Shown: piece by piece, positions 1 through 10,800 of the stretch
Layout: every line of letters starts with the position of its first letter
Numbering within the stretch: position 1 is the stretch's first letter
Assembly: GCF_004664715.2 (NCBI RefSeq)
Contig: NC_051063.1
Location: forward strand, 146,407,165 to 146,471,164
Reading direction: 5' to 3'
Source of the DNA: Peromyscus leucopus
Taxonomy: Eukaryota > Chordata > Mammalia > Rodentia > Cricetidae
DNA: 64,000 bases
Translations under genes and position numbers: made by a program
The notes under the pieces: model-generated
Databases searched by the model: none
Told to the model about the DNA's origin: nothing
The model's input: only the letters and a program-made list of their open reading frames with translations

Positions 1-2043
1 AGTGTGCAGTGGAAAGGACCACAGTGAGCAGCGCAGAGGCTCGGGCAGAACACCCCTTCCGTGACCACCCGCCCTCAACTCTAGCGAAAGGCTGGGTTCT
101 TCTGGAAGTTCTCTGACTGTATGAGGCCAAAGCCGGCTCTGGTCCCCAGCGCTTTCCAAGCCGGTTATTCTTCCCGTGCAGTGTGTGGAAATCAGGTAGC
201 AGCCAGCTTGAATGCAAGGTTTGCGAGCTGGAGATGTCACTCTGGCGGGAAATCCTCGACACACACTCAGCGTTTAGTTTGGGGAAAGGTTTTTCTCAGG
301 GCATTTTTCTTGTGTGTGGGGGGGTATATATATATATACAGCTTTCCTTCCACTGGGTAAGAGGTCACTGGTGAGATGGATACAGGGACAAATCAGCTGT
401 ACTTTGCCTGGCAGCTCCTGGTCCTCATGGGGACCTTATGTTCAAGTAGAGACATGACTAACTGGGGCAAGTATAAAAGAGAAACAGCTACATTAAGTTT
501 CCAGCCCGTGGGCTAGTAAAAGAAAGGCCCCACAGTTTCCCCCTCCCTGGGTCTTAGTCACATCATCTAGAGGCTCCATGGGGGTCTCTAACACTTGATC
601 TGCACAGGTCCAGGGATAAGATGCTCTGCTGTCCCATAGATGTGACAATTTGTGTCAAAAGAATTTACATGCTGCTTGTGTCCCCCACCCACAACCTTCC
701 CTTTAAGTACTCACCAACCCACCTTATCTTTCCCTGTCCTCCATTCTTTTCCCTGAGCCCCCTTCTCAGCAGCCCACCCCCTCGTTATCAGACATTTTCA
801 CAATCTAACAGTTGGTTCCACTGAGGCAGAATCAGAACTATTCTTCCGGATTTTTCTCAAGTCTGCCGCATCACAGTTCACAGGGAAACTGAATGGATTG
901 TCCCAGATATCACTACATTAGATAGCCCCCAGGGCCCTTGACTGGGGATTGTCATCCCCATCTATAAGATGCATGGTACCACAGGAAGAGACCTGACATT
1001 CAGGCCCCACTCCGGGAGGGAATAGATAGAATGTAAGCATAGATATTTCTTCTGAAACTGCTCAGGAAATCCAGTGGATAGCCATACACAAGAACCACCA
1101 TGATGGTTTTAACAGCATGTGGAGAGCTACCTTGACTTTGACGTCTAGAAGCACCTGGATTTATAGCCTGGGCCATCCCTTGGCTGTTGGGCTGTAACCC
1201 TGCACTGTGGCCCCAAGAGCTATGTGGGGATTTTCTGGCCTATGCTAAGTCTCCAGCCATCGTTCATGGCGGAGAGACCAACACACTGCAATGCTCCTCA
1301 AGGCTGTGTGTTCCAGGGATGGCAACACTCCACTGCAGGAGACTGCCCACAGCCTCTGCAGAGATAGCTAGGGAACAGGAAATGCCAACAACACACATAC
1401 CTACCTACCACTGGCACATCGCTTAGCTCCAAACAACAACCCCCAGTGAAATGCTCTTAAAAAGAAATCTTACATTTGGCTAGACTGGGAATCCCACATA
1501 AAAGAGTTACGGGACAATAAAATGGGGCAGGATGAATAACCTGCTCTGGGTGGGTAACTTCCAACACTCTTTTTGTTCTGGGTCCTTGCTTGGGGGGGGG
1601 GGGACTTCTGGACTCCTGTGAGAGAAGGCATTATTTACCTCCCCTAAAACAAGACTAACTTTCCTGCCTTGGAAAATGTGTGAGGGGCTTTTATCACTTT
1701 TTAACAGGCAGAGTGCCACAGCTCAGCCTGACCAGAGGTACAGTCTCAATACAGACAGGGTGCAGGCGCCGGGGTGGCGCATGAAACTGGGTGACTGTTG
1801 AGTGCACCCTCCTACTAAGGTCACACTGGAAGGTCGGTGCCTAGGAAACCCCCAGCCCCTCTTCAGAAAGCTGCAGCTCCTGGACTCACAGAGTGGGCCT
1901 GGGTCTCCTCTGCATTGAGGGGGGGGGGTGGGTAGTGGAGGACAGAGTCCAAGGCAAGTCTGTTTCCATGGAGAAACTGCCCTGGAGCTTCAAGTCTGCC
2001 TGTGCACTGGCCTCTGATGCTTCAGTGGGCTTAGCAGAATCTG

Positions 2044-2640
2044 GTGGACACATACCTCTCCTGCACCCCAACCAACCCCTGCACACACAGACATGAGGGC
2101 ACCCCAACCAACCCCCTGCACACACAGACATGGGGGCCTTCCCAACCCCCTCCCTGCACATACAGACATCAGGGTCTTTCCAACCCCCTCCCTGCTCACA
2201 CAGACATGGGGCCTTCCCAACCCCCTCCCTGCTCACACAGACATGGGGTCTTCTCAACCCCCTCCCTGCTCACACAGACACGGGGGCCTTCCCAAACCCT
2301 CCTTGCACACACAGACATGAGGGCCTTCCCAACCCCTTCCCTGCTCACACAGACATGGGGTCTTCTCAACCCCCTCCCTGCACACACAGACATGGGGGTC
2401 TTCCAACCCCCTCCCTGCTCACACAGACATGACACCTTCCCAACCCTCTCCCTGCTCACACAGACATGACACCTTCCCAACCCCCTCCCTGCACACACAG
2501 ACATGGGGGCCTTCCCAACCCCCTCTCTGCTCACACAGACGTTGGGGTCTTCTCACCACCTCCCTGCACACACAGACATGGGGGTCTTCCAACCCCCTCC
2601 CTGCACACAACCACTTCCTGCACACACAGACAAGAGGGCC
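2044..2640. repeat. 37-bp minisatellite (VNTR), about 15 copies
   Basis: A head-to-tail array with a period of about 37 bp. Each unit has a CACACAGACATG core followed by GGGGCCTTCCCAACC and a CCTCCCTG tail. Units begin near 2083, 2119, 2157, 2196, 2233, 2270, 2309, 2347, 2384, 2420, 2457, 2494, 2531 and 2570, and decay by 2640. Units differ by single substitutions and 1-3 base length changes (TTCTC for TTCCC, a GACACC variant). Because 37 is not a multiple of 3, every frame reads through similar peptide repeats, which produces spurious ORFs on both strands. It lies in Adamts17 intron 2, about 5.7 kb downstream of exon 2. No protein is proposed. Confidence 0.95.
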
Positions 2641-3654
2641 TTTCCATTCTGAACCCCCAGTCTTGCTGCCACACCTACAGTTGTTTAACTCCTGACACAG
2701 ACAGACACCTGACTTTTTCAAGATCAGCTCTTGGTCAGAACGTGAGGCCCCTCCTGGGGTCTCCATTTCCGCTCACTGCAGTCAGGGCTGCCAGCTGTGT
2801 GTGAAGTCTCCCTGTGTGCGTCATCCTTCCCATAGTCATCTCCCCCATCAAAGGCCTGAGTCTGTCATCCCAAAGGTCCCTCCTCTGGGCCACCCCACCA
2901 TGCTCTCCCCAGGATTCCCCAGACAACTGTTATAGAACCTTCTCTTGCCTCTAGGCCTGAGTGTAAACTCGGGCCAATGGAAGTAGCAGCAGCACCCACA
3001 ACTGGGCCGTGGGAAGGGCTCAGCAATCAGTTTAACCAGCCCTGCAGGAGTCTCTACTCAGCTTGGGGAGTTTCACATGCCACACATTGGCATCTGGTGT
3101 GCCCTCTCACCCCACCCACATATGCTCACTCGGTTCAATCCTATCACCCCCTAAATAATCCACCCCATCCTACCCCACTACCAACTCATAGGTCCCTCAT
3201 CTTAAGAAGACCTGACCTTGGTAGCTTGGCCTCCATTCTTCTGTCCTAGAACATGATGTCCACTCCCTTCAGCTCCAAACTTCTTTTGACTGAGGTTCTA
3301 CTCTGCCTGGCCCCAGTATTCATCTTCCAGAATCTCCTCTTGCTTCCCTGGCTCAGCCTCCCCAAAAGATGGAGTGTTCACATGGGGACCATCTTCTCAG
3401 GCCGGGCTGTGTTGCATTTATCTCTGAGGCTTGATAGAGGCCTACTCAAGCATTCTGCACATGGCAGGTGTGGAATAATGATCTAGTCAACTGTGCTGAC
3501 TGGTTGGTTTATAACTAGAAATAACCTGTAGGGCTAGAGGAGAAACCTGGTTTTAATGCCTTATTAAGCCAGGCTCTCATTGAAAGATTCCACAGATTCT
3601 GTCTTATTCTATTCCATCAACAGCAGGCCAATGTCATTTGTCTTTTGGATGTCT

Positions 3655-3720
3655 TCAGGTGAGGAGAACTTTAAAGGAGTTAAGGACTTGCTCAAGGTCA
3701 CAGTCTCACAAGGACCATGC
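3655..3720 (+). repeat. MIR-like SINE remnant
   Basis: The stretch contains a degraded MIR core: 'AGGAGTTAAGGACTTGCTCAAGG' (given in part as AGTTAAGGACTTGC and TCAAGGTCACAG), which resembles the family's 'GTTAAGTAACTTGCCCAAGGTCACA'. Edges are uncertain. The flanking stretch at 3415-3500 has a weak L2-like end that I could not confirm. Confidence 0.4.
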
Positions 3721-3885
3721 ATTTGTGTATCTGAGCAGAAAAGTGTGCCCCTGAGAAAGGTCAACCAGTGACTGTGATTGTTGCAGATCTAAAGGCTGCA
3801 GAAACATTTCCTGCCACACACAGTCAAGGTCAGGCCATTGATGCCATTCAGTGTTTGGGCAATGTGCTTCAAGAATGCAGTCAGG

Positions 3886-4036
3886 GGCTAGGGAGATATC
3901 GCTTAGTGGGAGATTGCTTAGTAGGGAGACAGTTTACAAGCATGAAGACCTGAATTTGATTGTCAGAAATCGTGTAAAGGGGAGGGCATGTAATCCCAGC
4001 ATACATACATGCATGCATACACACATACACACACAC

Positions 4037-4073
<37 letters not shown>
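3886..4073 (+). repeat. tRNA-derived SINE remnant with (CA)n tail
   Basis: A diverged head, 'GGGGCTAGGGAGATATCGCTTAG', is followed by an 'AGCATGAAGACCTGAATTTGATTG' box-B-like segment and then 'TGTAATCCCAGCATACATACATGC'. This is the layout of rodent SINEs related to B2, B3 and B4. A CATA/CA array runs from about 4003 to 4073. Confidence 0.65.
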
Positions 4074-4079
4074 ACCTTG

Positions 4080-7000
4080 TATTTTTTTTCTAGAAAATGA
4101 TGCCACTTGGTAGAATTTCAAAGAGAAATCTGAACTCCCTAGATCATGTTCAGAAAGGAGCCAGAGCCTGGCGTCCTAACAGGTTCTGGGAAGTTCTGGA
4201 AAGTTGCAGGTGGGTGAAGTTCCTGAGCAGGACAATTAGAAGTGCAAATAGTGTGGAGGGGAAGGGAGGTCACAGGAGAAGTCACTCTGACTGTGTGAAT
4301 GTCCTCTCAAGAGGAGGCCGGAGGCCTTGGAACTTTCTATTCAGATTCTCTTCAATTCTTTCACCTTCAGCTCCAAACTTCACGACAGCCCCTTCTTGCT
4401 GTATTCCAGTCTCTTGGCATGCACTCTGTTATTGCCATCTACAAAGACCTAAGAATGTGCTTTGTGTTTCCCAGCGTATTTATGCTTTACACAACCAGTT
4501 CTTCAGCGGTATCTCCCTATGTCAATACCATGATAACTTATATTGCAGTTTGGGCTATCAGATTCCTTTTGAAAAGTTACCACACTCTAAGAATTTTTGC
4601 CCAAACTAAGTCCTACATGGCTGTACTTGATAAAGAGACTTTGAGTTAGAAAACTGGGCAATTTAGTAATGGACCAACCACAGACAGCTGGATAGTGCTA
4701 TCTTGTAAAGTGCAAGGCCAGCATCCCAAGCCTGTCTCCCGATTCCAAGGCCCAGTGACTTGCCAGCTGCCCTCCTTAGAAAAGCACGCCAGCCTCTTGT
4801 AACCTCAGCTGCCGCTGGAGAACTCACTGGCTGGGGCGCCTCAGTCCCCATCCGCTCCCATCTGCACCCCTTCTTTCCCTAGAAACCAAAGTGTGCACTC
4901 TCTACAGCCTCCAAGAGAACAGCAAGAGCTCTACACAGGACAGTTTGTAAAAGGCACCCACCCACCCATCAATGACGGGTCACAAAAAATGGTGCTGTGT
5001 TTGCTGACCAGCCGGAGCAAAGATGGTCACCGAGACAACTCGGTGTCTGATCCACATGACGGAGATGCCAGGCTCTGCAGCGTGTGGCTGTGACTTAAGA
5101 AAAGGCATGCCTAGGGACACTCTACTCTTCTTGGTCCTTCTAGGGTGGCCTGGGAAATGGGCCTGGCTACTTAGTGTTGCACAGATCGAATGCTTTGGTG
5201 TCTTCTCTGGCCCCACAGCTCACCTACAGTATACCCTTGTAGACCTCAGCCAAGATTGAGTGAACAGATTCCGATCTGCAGAGCTTTGAAAGGAAACGTA
5301 GCCACTGCTCAGCCCATCAGACCCAATGGCAGCCTGCAGACCTCCCAAGACCTCCCCCTTCCTAAAACAGTCCTTTCGCTCACATGTTTTAGACAAGTCA
5401 CGAAGAGCCTTTGAGAGACTGGCATTCCTCCCCTGCCTGAAGTGCCCCTCCCCCGACCCCCCAGTGCCCTGCCTGCTCATGAAGTTCCCTTGGGAATTCT
5501 GCTAGCCCCCATCACCTGGTGCTAATCACGGGAGGCTTGGGGAAATTCATTAGGGAGCCATACCTTCCCCACCAGCCAAAAGCTCATTGCTTTCCAATTC
5601 CATGGTTACAGGAATCCTTCCAAAACTACGCTACATCTAAAGACTCCCTGAAATGTAAATAGAATGAAACAGCAGAAACAGAAAACAATTAATCCTTGGG
5701 CCTGGGGTCTTTGAAGATCCAAAAAGTGCAGCTGGTATAGCTCTTCCTGATAAGACAAAGAAGGGGAAACCCTAGAGGCCCACACCTCCGCCTGCTGCCA
5801 ACAACCTCGGGGGAGGAGGGCAACTCACACTCTGTGCCCCATAAACAATTTAGTAGTGCTCTATCCCGGCGATGTAGCTCCTTTTAAACAGACCCCCAAC
5901 ATCATACAGCATACATGCCGTGAAAACAGGGCTCACACTACTCCTGCCGCTGTGCAAACAGCCATTTGTAGACATTAGCTGTGGCAAAATGTACCAACGG
6001 CCAAAATGTTACCCAGCAGCCACAGCCACACCCGCGTGCCTATATACCTCTCATAGCTGCTGTCACTCAAAAAGGACAACGTTGAGAAGATGTGACTAAG
6101 GCTAGCTGGCTCGTAAAGCTTAAAATATTCACTTTCTGCTCCTTTCTGGGCAAAGTCTGCCAGCCCCTGCTCAACATGATTCTTTCAACACAAGAAGGCT
6201 TTTGAGATACCCCATCCACCCACAGCTACCAAAAGCTATCTTCTGGATGATGCTCTCTACCCGTGCCTTGTAGCTGAGACTATTCTGGCAAACACATACA
6301 TGACTGCACACTTCAGAGAGCTTCTACCACGGCCAAAGAACAGACCACACCTTTATCAACCACCTGGGTGGACAGCCAAGCCAAAGATGGGGTGCAGGGC
6401 AATCTCAGGTAGCTTAAGGTTAAAGACTTTCTTTCCTTTCTGTTCCAGGACCACCTTGACACCAAGAGACCCGCTCCCAGCCATGTCTCTTTCCTCCTGC
6501 TTCAGTCTCTGCCTACGTGTAACTCGGGGAGAGTGTCCAACGTACAGCTTGCACGAACAGGATGAATAAGGCAGACTAAACAACAGCAGCGTCTCCTCAA
6601 ACTGGAATTGAAAAATCTCAAGACTTAGAAGAAGTCCACCCGCAACTGGCTAGGGTTGAACTCAGAGTCTTGGCTGTGCTCCTTTCTCTAAGGCACAGCG
6701 CCCTCACATGGCGCAGAAGGGCAGCACAGTCTTCCTGGGAAGCTGGCTCAGAAGACGGCTGTGAGGAGGGCTCAGCAATCATTCTGTGAGGACTTTCAAT
6801 CAATGTTCTCCAGATTTCCAGCCTGGGCTCCTTCACAGATATCTCCTCGCTGGAAACTTTACACCAAGAAGTATAAACTCTGACCTCTCCAGAAACTCAC
6901 GAAACCGCAGCAAATGGGATTCAGATGTTTCCATGTACAGTACAGGGATGTGACCTAGACTTGAAACACTTTGGCAAAAACAGGAAAAATGATGTGGGCC

Positions 7001-7440
7001 TTTGAGTCCCTCCCAGAACATGATACAGCTCTGACCCAAGTCCTACAGGGATCTGAGCCTTTCTTACTCCTACTTAAGCCTCCTTGCCCACAGCCCACAC
7101 TTCTGCCCCCCGTTCCACGTTAACACCTACCAGGCCCCGCCAGTCTGTGCCTTTGCCTCCTTTTACCAAGGCTGCCAATTTCTCCCAGCTAAGCAAAAGC
7201 AAACCATACCCTAAAATGAGACCTCAGAAAATTCCCGAAAATTAGGCTGCTCCCAGGAAATTACAGCCACAGGTCCCCCGGTCTCGACCCAGTGCCAAGG
7301 AAGCAGAAACTCCACAGAAGTTAATCTTGGGGTCACAGACTGTCCAGCTTTGCTGCTGGCTGTGTAAGTGGAGGCCAGAGAATCGTGGGTGGTGATATAC
7401 AAGATAGGTGAAGGGGGTAACTTCTTTGGCCCCGGGTAGC
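4080..7440. other. Repeat-poor intronic block
   Basis: About 3.3 kb of Adamts17 intron 2 in which I recognise no recent SINE, LINE, LTR or exon. The longest ORF (4097-4609, plus strand) shows no domain, has an unremarkable composition and is treated as chance. Next to the CpG-island promoter, this is the sort of block where conserved regulatory DNA could lie, but nothing I can read proves that. A 15-base poly(A) run follows at 7446-7460. Confidence 0.5.
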
Positions 7441-8299
7441 CCGCCAAAAAAAAAAAAAAACCAGTATCAGAAGCCTCTGTCTCAGAGGTCTACTGTGACA
7501 AAATACCGAGAAACAACAGTGCATGGCATGCTCTGAGCGACGCCAGGCTCTTCAGGGACAACCCATCTGCCAGTCACGTGCTTTCCTTGGGGGCACCATG
7601 GAGAAGCTGAGAAGAATTTGGCTCGATACCAGTGTAGCCAAGTGCTCAAGTGTGAGCACAAACAGGACAAAAAGACCCCCAAACTCTCTTTGCCTCTCAG
7701 TGTACTCGTCACAGGTGTGTCTCAAACACAGCAAGCTTGAGAACGGGGCATAAGCCCGGGCCAGGTGAGCATCCCACAGTTCTCACTGAGGGTGGATCCA
7801 GACAAACGCCTGCATTGGGGTGAGGGGATATGGCCAGTGGCTACCCTTCCTCTCTTGATCTTACCTTCCAGCTAACAAAAGTGAGGTTAACCATAGCCTG
7901 CCTGGGGTGCCCTCCTAGTATAAAAAGAAGATTCAAAGGATAGAAGAGAGGTACATGACTACCCCATCCCCAGACATATGAAATCGACCTTCAAGTGTTT
8001 CATACACACCTGTGCAGATGCTGGGCGAGTGGGACGACAGTTTCCTATGCATTCCCCTAGGTGAGCTATAGCCAACTTCTCAATGTAACCCCGCCTGGGC
8101 CAGGTTCAGCACACAACAGAAGCCGAGACAATGACAGCCCCACACCCCCCTTGTGTTCCCCTTGCTCAGACGGCACAGTCTGGAAGGCCAAGTGAGGGAA
8201 ATGGGGAGGAAGGTCTTCCCCCGCCCAGCCCTCCGCGGGACCACCCCAGGCAACGCAACAGACTGGGCAGAGTAGACCCATAGGGGGCGCGGGCAGTAC

Positions 8300-8670
8300 C
8301 AGGCCGCCGGAGGCGCCGCAGGCGCTGAGGGAGACGAGGGAGCCCGGGTGGCCCAGGACTCGTCCGGAGTAGAAGCATAGCTCGGCAGGGTGTCCGCTGC
8401 TCCCCGCGGCACCCGCCTCCTCCACCTCGAAGGCCGGGGACAGGAAGCGCAGGTCGCGGCGCAGCTGCAGGTACAGGTCGCGTCCGAAGGCCGGCAGGTG
8501 CAGCAACAGGGCGTGCTCTCCCGGCCCCGCAGGAGGGCCACCTGGAGATGCTTGCGGTCCCCGCCACCGCCGGAGCCCCGCTACTCCCGGCAGCAGCTGC
8601 AGGTGCACGTCGTCGGGGCGCAGTCGCCTCGGGAGCACCACCTCCACGTCGGCCGCCGCGTCGCCGACAG
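8300..8670 (-). CDS. Adamts17: Adamts17 exon 2 (propeptide)
   Basis: This exon encodes residues 26-149 of ADAMTS17, a secreted zinc metalloprotease of the extracellular matrix linked in people to Weill-Marchesani-like short stature and lens ectopia. It is 371 nt. The acceptor CCGGCAG lies just above 8670 and the donor GTAC just below 8300. It enters in phase 1, completing an Ala codon with exon 1, and leaves in phase 0 after Gly-Gly-Leu. Recognisable ADAMTS propeptide segments are [13 protein letters not shown] (residues 27-39), [20 protein letters not shown] (83-102), FEVEEAG (106-112), [19 protein letters not shown] (122-140) and SACG (141-144), with cysteines at 124 and 143. The reading frame is intact. 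The segment around residues 53-76 (Gly, Pro and Arg-rich) is the most variable part. The open frame running on to 8066 is intron read-through. The catalytic domain and thrombospondin repeats lie outside the window. Confidence 0.95.
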
Positions 8671-9035
8671 CTGCCGGGAGAGAGGACATGCGTCAGCACC
8701 GGCCTGGCCACCAGACCTCCCGCCGGTGGCGGCTCCGGCGCTAGCTTTCAGAGCTCCATGGACATCGTGCAGCCGTGACCCCGCACTCCCTTCCCTCCCC
8801 GAGCCGGGCCTCTGCCAGCCGGCCAAGCCACCCGATCGCCCCAGGGGACGGCACGCCGTCAGCTTGCCCGGGGATGGGGGCGGGTGGGGGACCAGAGCCC
8901 TGTTCCCCGGTCGCGGCCTTCGCCCTCCTCCTCCTCCTCCTCGGATGATGCTGTCAGCAGTCCACCCATGCACCCGGGCGCCAGGATGCTTCGGGAGGGC
9001 ACGGGGAAGGTGGCCGCGAGAGCAAGCGACACTAC
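8671..9035 (-). other. Adamts17: Adamts17 intron 1 (365 bp)
   Basis: A very short GC-rich intron between the signal-peptide exon and the propeptide exon. The donor is GTAGT at 9035-9031 and the acceptor is CGGCAG ending at 8671. It contains a short TCC-rich run and no interspersed repeat. The minus-strand frame stays open across part of it, which explains the long spurious ORFs here. Confidence 0.9.
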
Positions 9036-9111
9036 CTGTGCTCGGGTCCAGCCCCCACACCAGCAGCAGCAAGGACAGGACGAGAGGGGGCAGCAGGGCT
9101 CCGTCACACAT
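9036..9111 (-). CDS. Adamts17: Adamts17 exon 1 (start codon and signal peptide)
   Basis: This exon encodes residues 1-25 plus the first base of codon 26. The peptide begins MCDGALLPPLVLSLLLLVWG. It is a classical secretory signal: a short polar start and then a Leu/Val-rich core, with LDPST following. It matches the known amino terminus of ADAMTS17. The start ATG is at 9111-9109, with an A at -3. The donor GTAGT follows at 9035-9031, so the exon ends in phase 1 and joins exon 2 in frame. The frame upstream of this ATG stays open to about 9348, but no other in-frame ATG is present, so 9111 is the natural start. The 5' UTR extends an unknown distance above 9111. Confidence 0.94.
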
Positions 9112-9282
9112 GGTCCTCGGGACCAGCAGCCCCCAAGACCGTAGTGGCAGAGCAGGGGCGCGCGAGGCGGCAACGCCAGCCGGAGTGAAGCCCTGCAGCC
9201 TTTGGAAAAAGTAATTAGCGCTGCGGACAAACCCAACATGGTAAATACCAAGCTCCACCTTCTCCTTGGAAAGTAGGAGGTG

Positions 9283-9328
9283 ATTGGGCTTTTGCTTTCC
9301 TCTGCCCCGCCTTCCCTGTCCGTATTGG
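9283..9328 (-). promoter_or_regulatory. Adamts17: CCAAT and GC boxes upstream of Adamts17
   Basis: Read on the minus strand, two CCAAT boxes lie at 9287-9283 and 9328-9324, and a GC box (GGCGGGGC) lies at 9311-9304. They are 170-220 bp upstream of the start codon. No convincing TATA box was seen, which fits a CpG-island promoter. The match to NF-Y and Sp1 sites is by consensus only, and the transcription start is not determined. Confidence 0.55.
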
Positions 9329-9550
9329 TTAGGGCCGGTCGAAACCAACGTGCGTAGTTAGGTTGTAAGCACTTTCTTACACGTGGTTTCTAGGCAGTAG
9401 GTGGGACGTGACACCAGGTGGCAGGCGCGAGCCGACTCCCGGCTGGAGTCAGCAGGGAGGACACCAACCTGGACCTTCCATGCGGAGATCACCTCTGGGG
9501 CTGCTATCCAGCTTCGCAGGAAGACAGGGCGGACCATTAGATTCCCATAC

Positions 9551-9599
9551 AAAAAAAAAAAAAGAGAGAGAGAGAAAAGGAAGGGAGGGAGGGAGGGGA
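9551..9599. repeat. Poly(A)/(GA)n/(GGGA)n simple repeat
   Basis: A run of A is followed by GAGAGA and then by AGGG/GGGA steps, making a 50-bp purine tract on the plus strand. Confidence 0.85.
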
Positions 9600-9789
9600 G
9601 AAATCAAATTCTTTATGTATTTAAGTGACTCCAACTTTTGATTTATTTGTTTGAAAAAGCCCAGATGAATTTCTGGTGCACCTGAATTCACGCCTGACGG
9701 CTGTATCTCCAATGTTTATTCACACCCTGCGTGCTTCTTTTGGTCTTTATGTTCACAGAAGGCAGAAAGGTGAGAGCATGTTACGCTCC

Positions 9790-9905
9790 CTTGAATATAG
9801 GGAAACCGAGGAAAGGGGAACTTCAGAAGCTTGCTTAAATTAGCCAGCAAGTTTCTGGCTTGTCAAGACCCCTGGCTTGAATTCATGACCCTGATTTCAG
9901 GTCAG
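9790..9905 (+). repeat. MIR-like remnant
   Basis: A degraded MIR pattern: 'GGAAACCGAGGAAAGG', then 'AGCTTGCTTAAATTAGCCAGCAAG', then 'TGGCTTGAATTCATGACC', in the same order as the MIR consensus 'gaaactgaggc ... cttgcccaaggtcacacagc ... gaacccagg'. A second, weaker piece may lie at 9990-10015. Confidence 0.45.
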
Positions 9906-10190
9906 GTGTGACTCTGCAAACAGCAAGAGCCCTTGCAGGGTGACAGGAAGGTACATTAGCCAAGCTTTGCGTATCAAGACACGGGAGAGCAAAGTGGCAA
10001 AGCCAGATCTTGAACTTCATCTTTTAGGAACAGAATGAGCCCGCATTTTCGCAGCAGAATCAAATGGGATAATTCCCTTAGCTGCTCCTTACAGGTGATT
10101 CCATTGGCTTCTTTAAGAATGTCTCACAGATTACACAGACCGAGCCCAAGGTTACCACTGCAGCCGCAGGTGATGCTCCCTAGCTCACCT

Positions 10191-10213
10191 TTGTTTGTTT
10201 GTTTGTTTGTTTT
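10191..10213. repeat. (TTTG)n microsatellite
   Basis: Five to six copies of TTTG ending in a T run. The rest of 9906-10690 and 10800-11950 holds nothing I recognise. Confidence 0.9.
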
Positions 10214-10689
10214 CTCAAAGCAAAGTTGTGACAGACTCCTACGGACCTCTTTGTTTGGGGTGTCAGGATCCAGACTTCATCACAGGGTTATTATATATTA
10301 CCAGAAAGCATCCAGAGGTGAGCTGAACACCGGCGAGCTTCTCTAAGTTTGATGCCCGGTAGCCTGTCTGTAACCCTCCACAAAGGCTTCTCACAGGAGG
10401 TGCTGCAGATCTGGTCTCTGTTCCAGTGGCTGCCACTCACTGCTTGGCACCTGTAGTGGATTCCAGAATGGGCTAGGTTCTGTTGGTGGCTTTGAGTAGG
10501 GCTTTGCCTCACCCTGAGTTTTGAGAACTTGGGTACCAGGGCCATGGCTTCAATCATTACAGGGAAAATAGGAAGAAAAAGAGAAGCGTATCAGATCTGT
10601 GTGTGGTCACTCGGCAGCTAGCTGTAGTGACGGTCCAGGGAAATGCTTTTCTCCTCATAGAGATTCAGTTTCTCTCCTGCAAATCAAGG

Positions 10690-10800
10690 AGTGTACACTT
10701 CTAATGATTTGGAAAATTCTTGAAAATAGAAACAAGGGCCTAGAAGATGCCTGGTATATCATAGGCACTTGGTTATATTTACTAATATATGAATAAAAGA
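10690..10800 (+). repeat. L2/MIR 3'-end-like remnant
   Basis: The order 'GGGCCTAGAAGATGCCTGGTATATC', then 'ATAGGCACTTGGT', then 'AATATATGAATAAA' resembles the L2/MIR 3' end ('cctagaacagtgcctggcacatagtaggtgctcaataaat'). This is an ancient, non-coding copy. Confidence 0.45.

Larger units (their letters stand above)
1..8299 (-). other. Adamts17: Adamts17 intron 2 (partial)
   Basis: This is the beginning, read on the minus strand, of the intron that follows Adamts17 exon 2. The donor GTAC lies at 8299-8296 right after the exon's last codon. I looked on the minus strand for the next propeptide exon, which should begin with a Val-Gly-Leu-Ile-Gln-like sequence, and did not find it, so it must lie to the left of this window. 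The intron holds a minisatellite at 2.04-2.64 kb, weak MIR or L2 remnants at 3.4-3.7 kb, a SINE remnant with a (CA)n tail at 3.9-4.07 kb, and G-runs at about 1592-1603 and 1919-1928. Positions 1-2040 otherwise show nothing I recognise beyond a short (TA)n near 325-340. ORFs here look like chance. Confidence 0.8.
8200..9250. promoter_or_regulatory. Adamts17: CpG island at the Adamts17 5' end
   Basis: This stretch is strongly GC-rich with frequent CG dinucleotides, unlike the AT-richer, CpG-poor sequence on either side. It covers exon 2, the short first intron, exon 1 and the presumed 5' UTR of Adamts17. A short (TCC)n run lies at about 8927-8946 in intron 1. CpG islands at the 5' ends of genes usually mark promoters that are unmethylated in the germ line. 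The edges are judged by eye. Confidence 0.85.

Noticed and set aside
2044..2534. Long ORFs on both strands over the 2.0-2.5 kb array, and a CRISPR-like look of regular repeats.
   Set aside because: The repeats are contiguous without unique spacers, and the period is 37 bp, so all frames stay open by composition. It is a minisatellite in a mammalian intron.
4097..4609. A 170-codon plus-strand ORF in Adamts17 intron 2.
   Set aside because: No recognisable domain, no splice context, and composition like the surrounding non-coding DNA. ORFs of this length are expected by chance in 64 kb.
8066..8299. Continuation of the minus-strand frame past Adamts17 exon 2.
   Set aside because: The similarity to ADAMTS17 stops exactly at a splice donor after Gly-Gly-Leu. 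The rest is intron read-through.
8390..9214. A 274-codon plus-strand ORF and several overlapping long ORFs over the Adamts17 5' end.
   Set aside because: They are shadows caused by GC-rich sequence. The minus strand encodes the recognisable signal peptide and propeptide with correct splice sites and phases.
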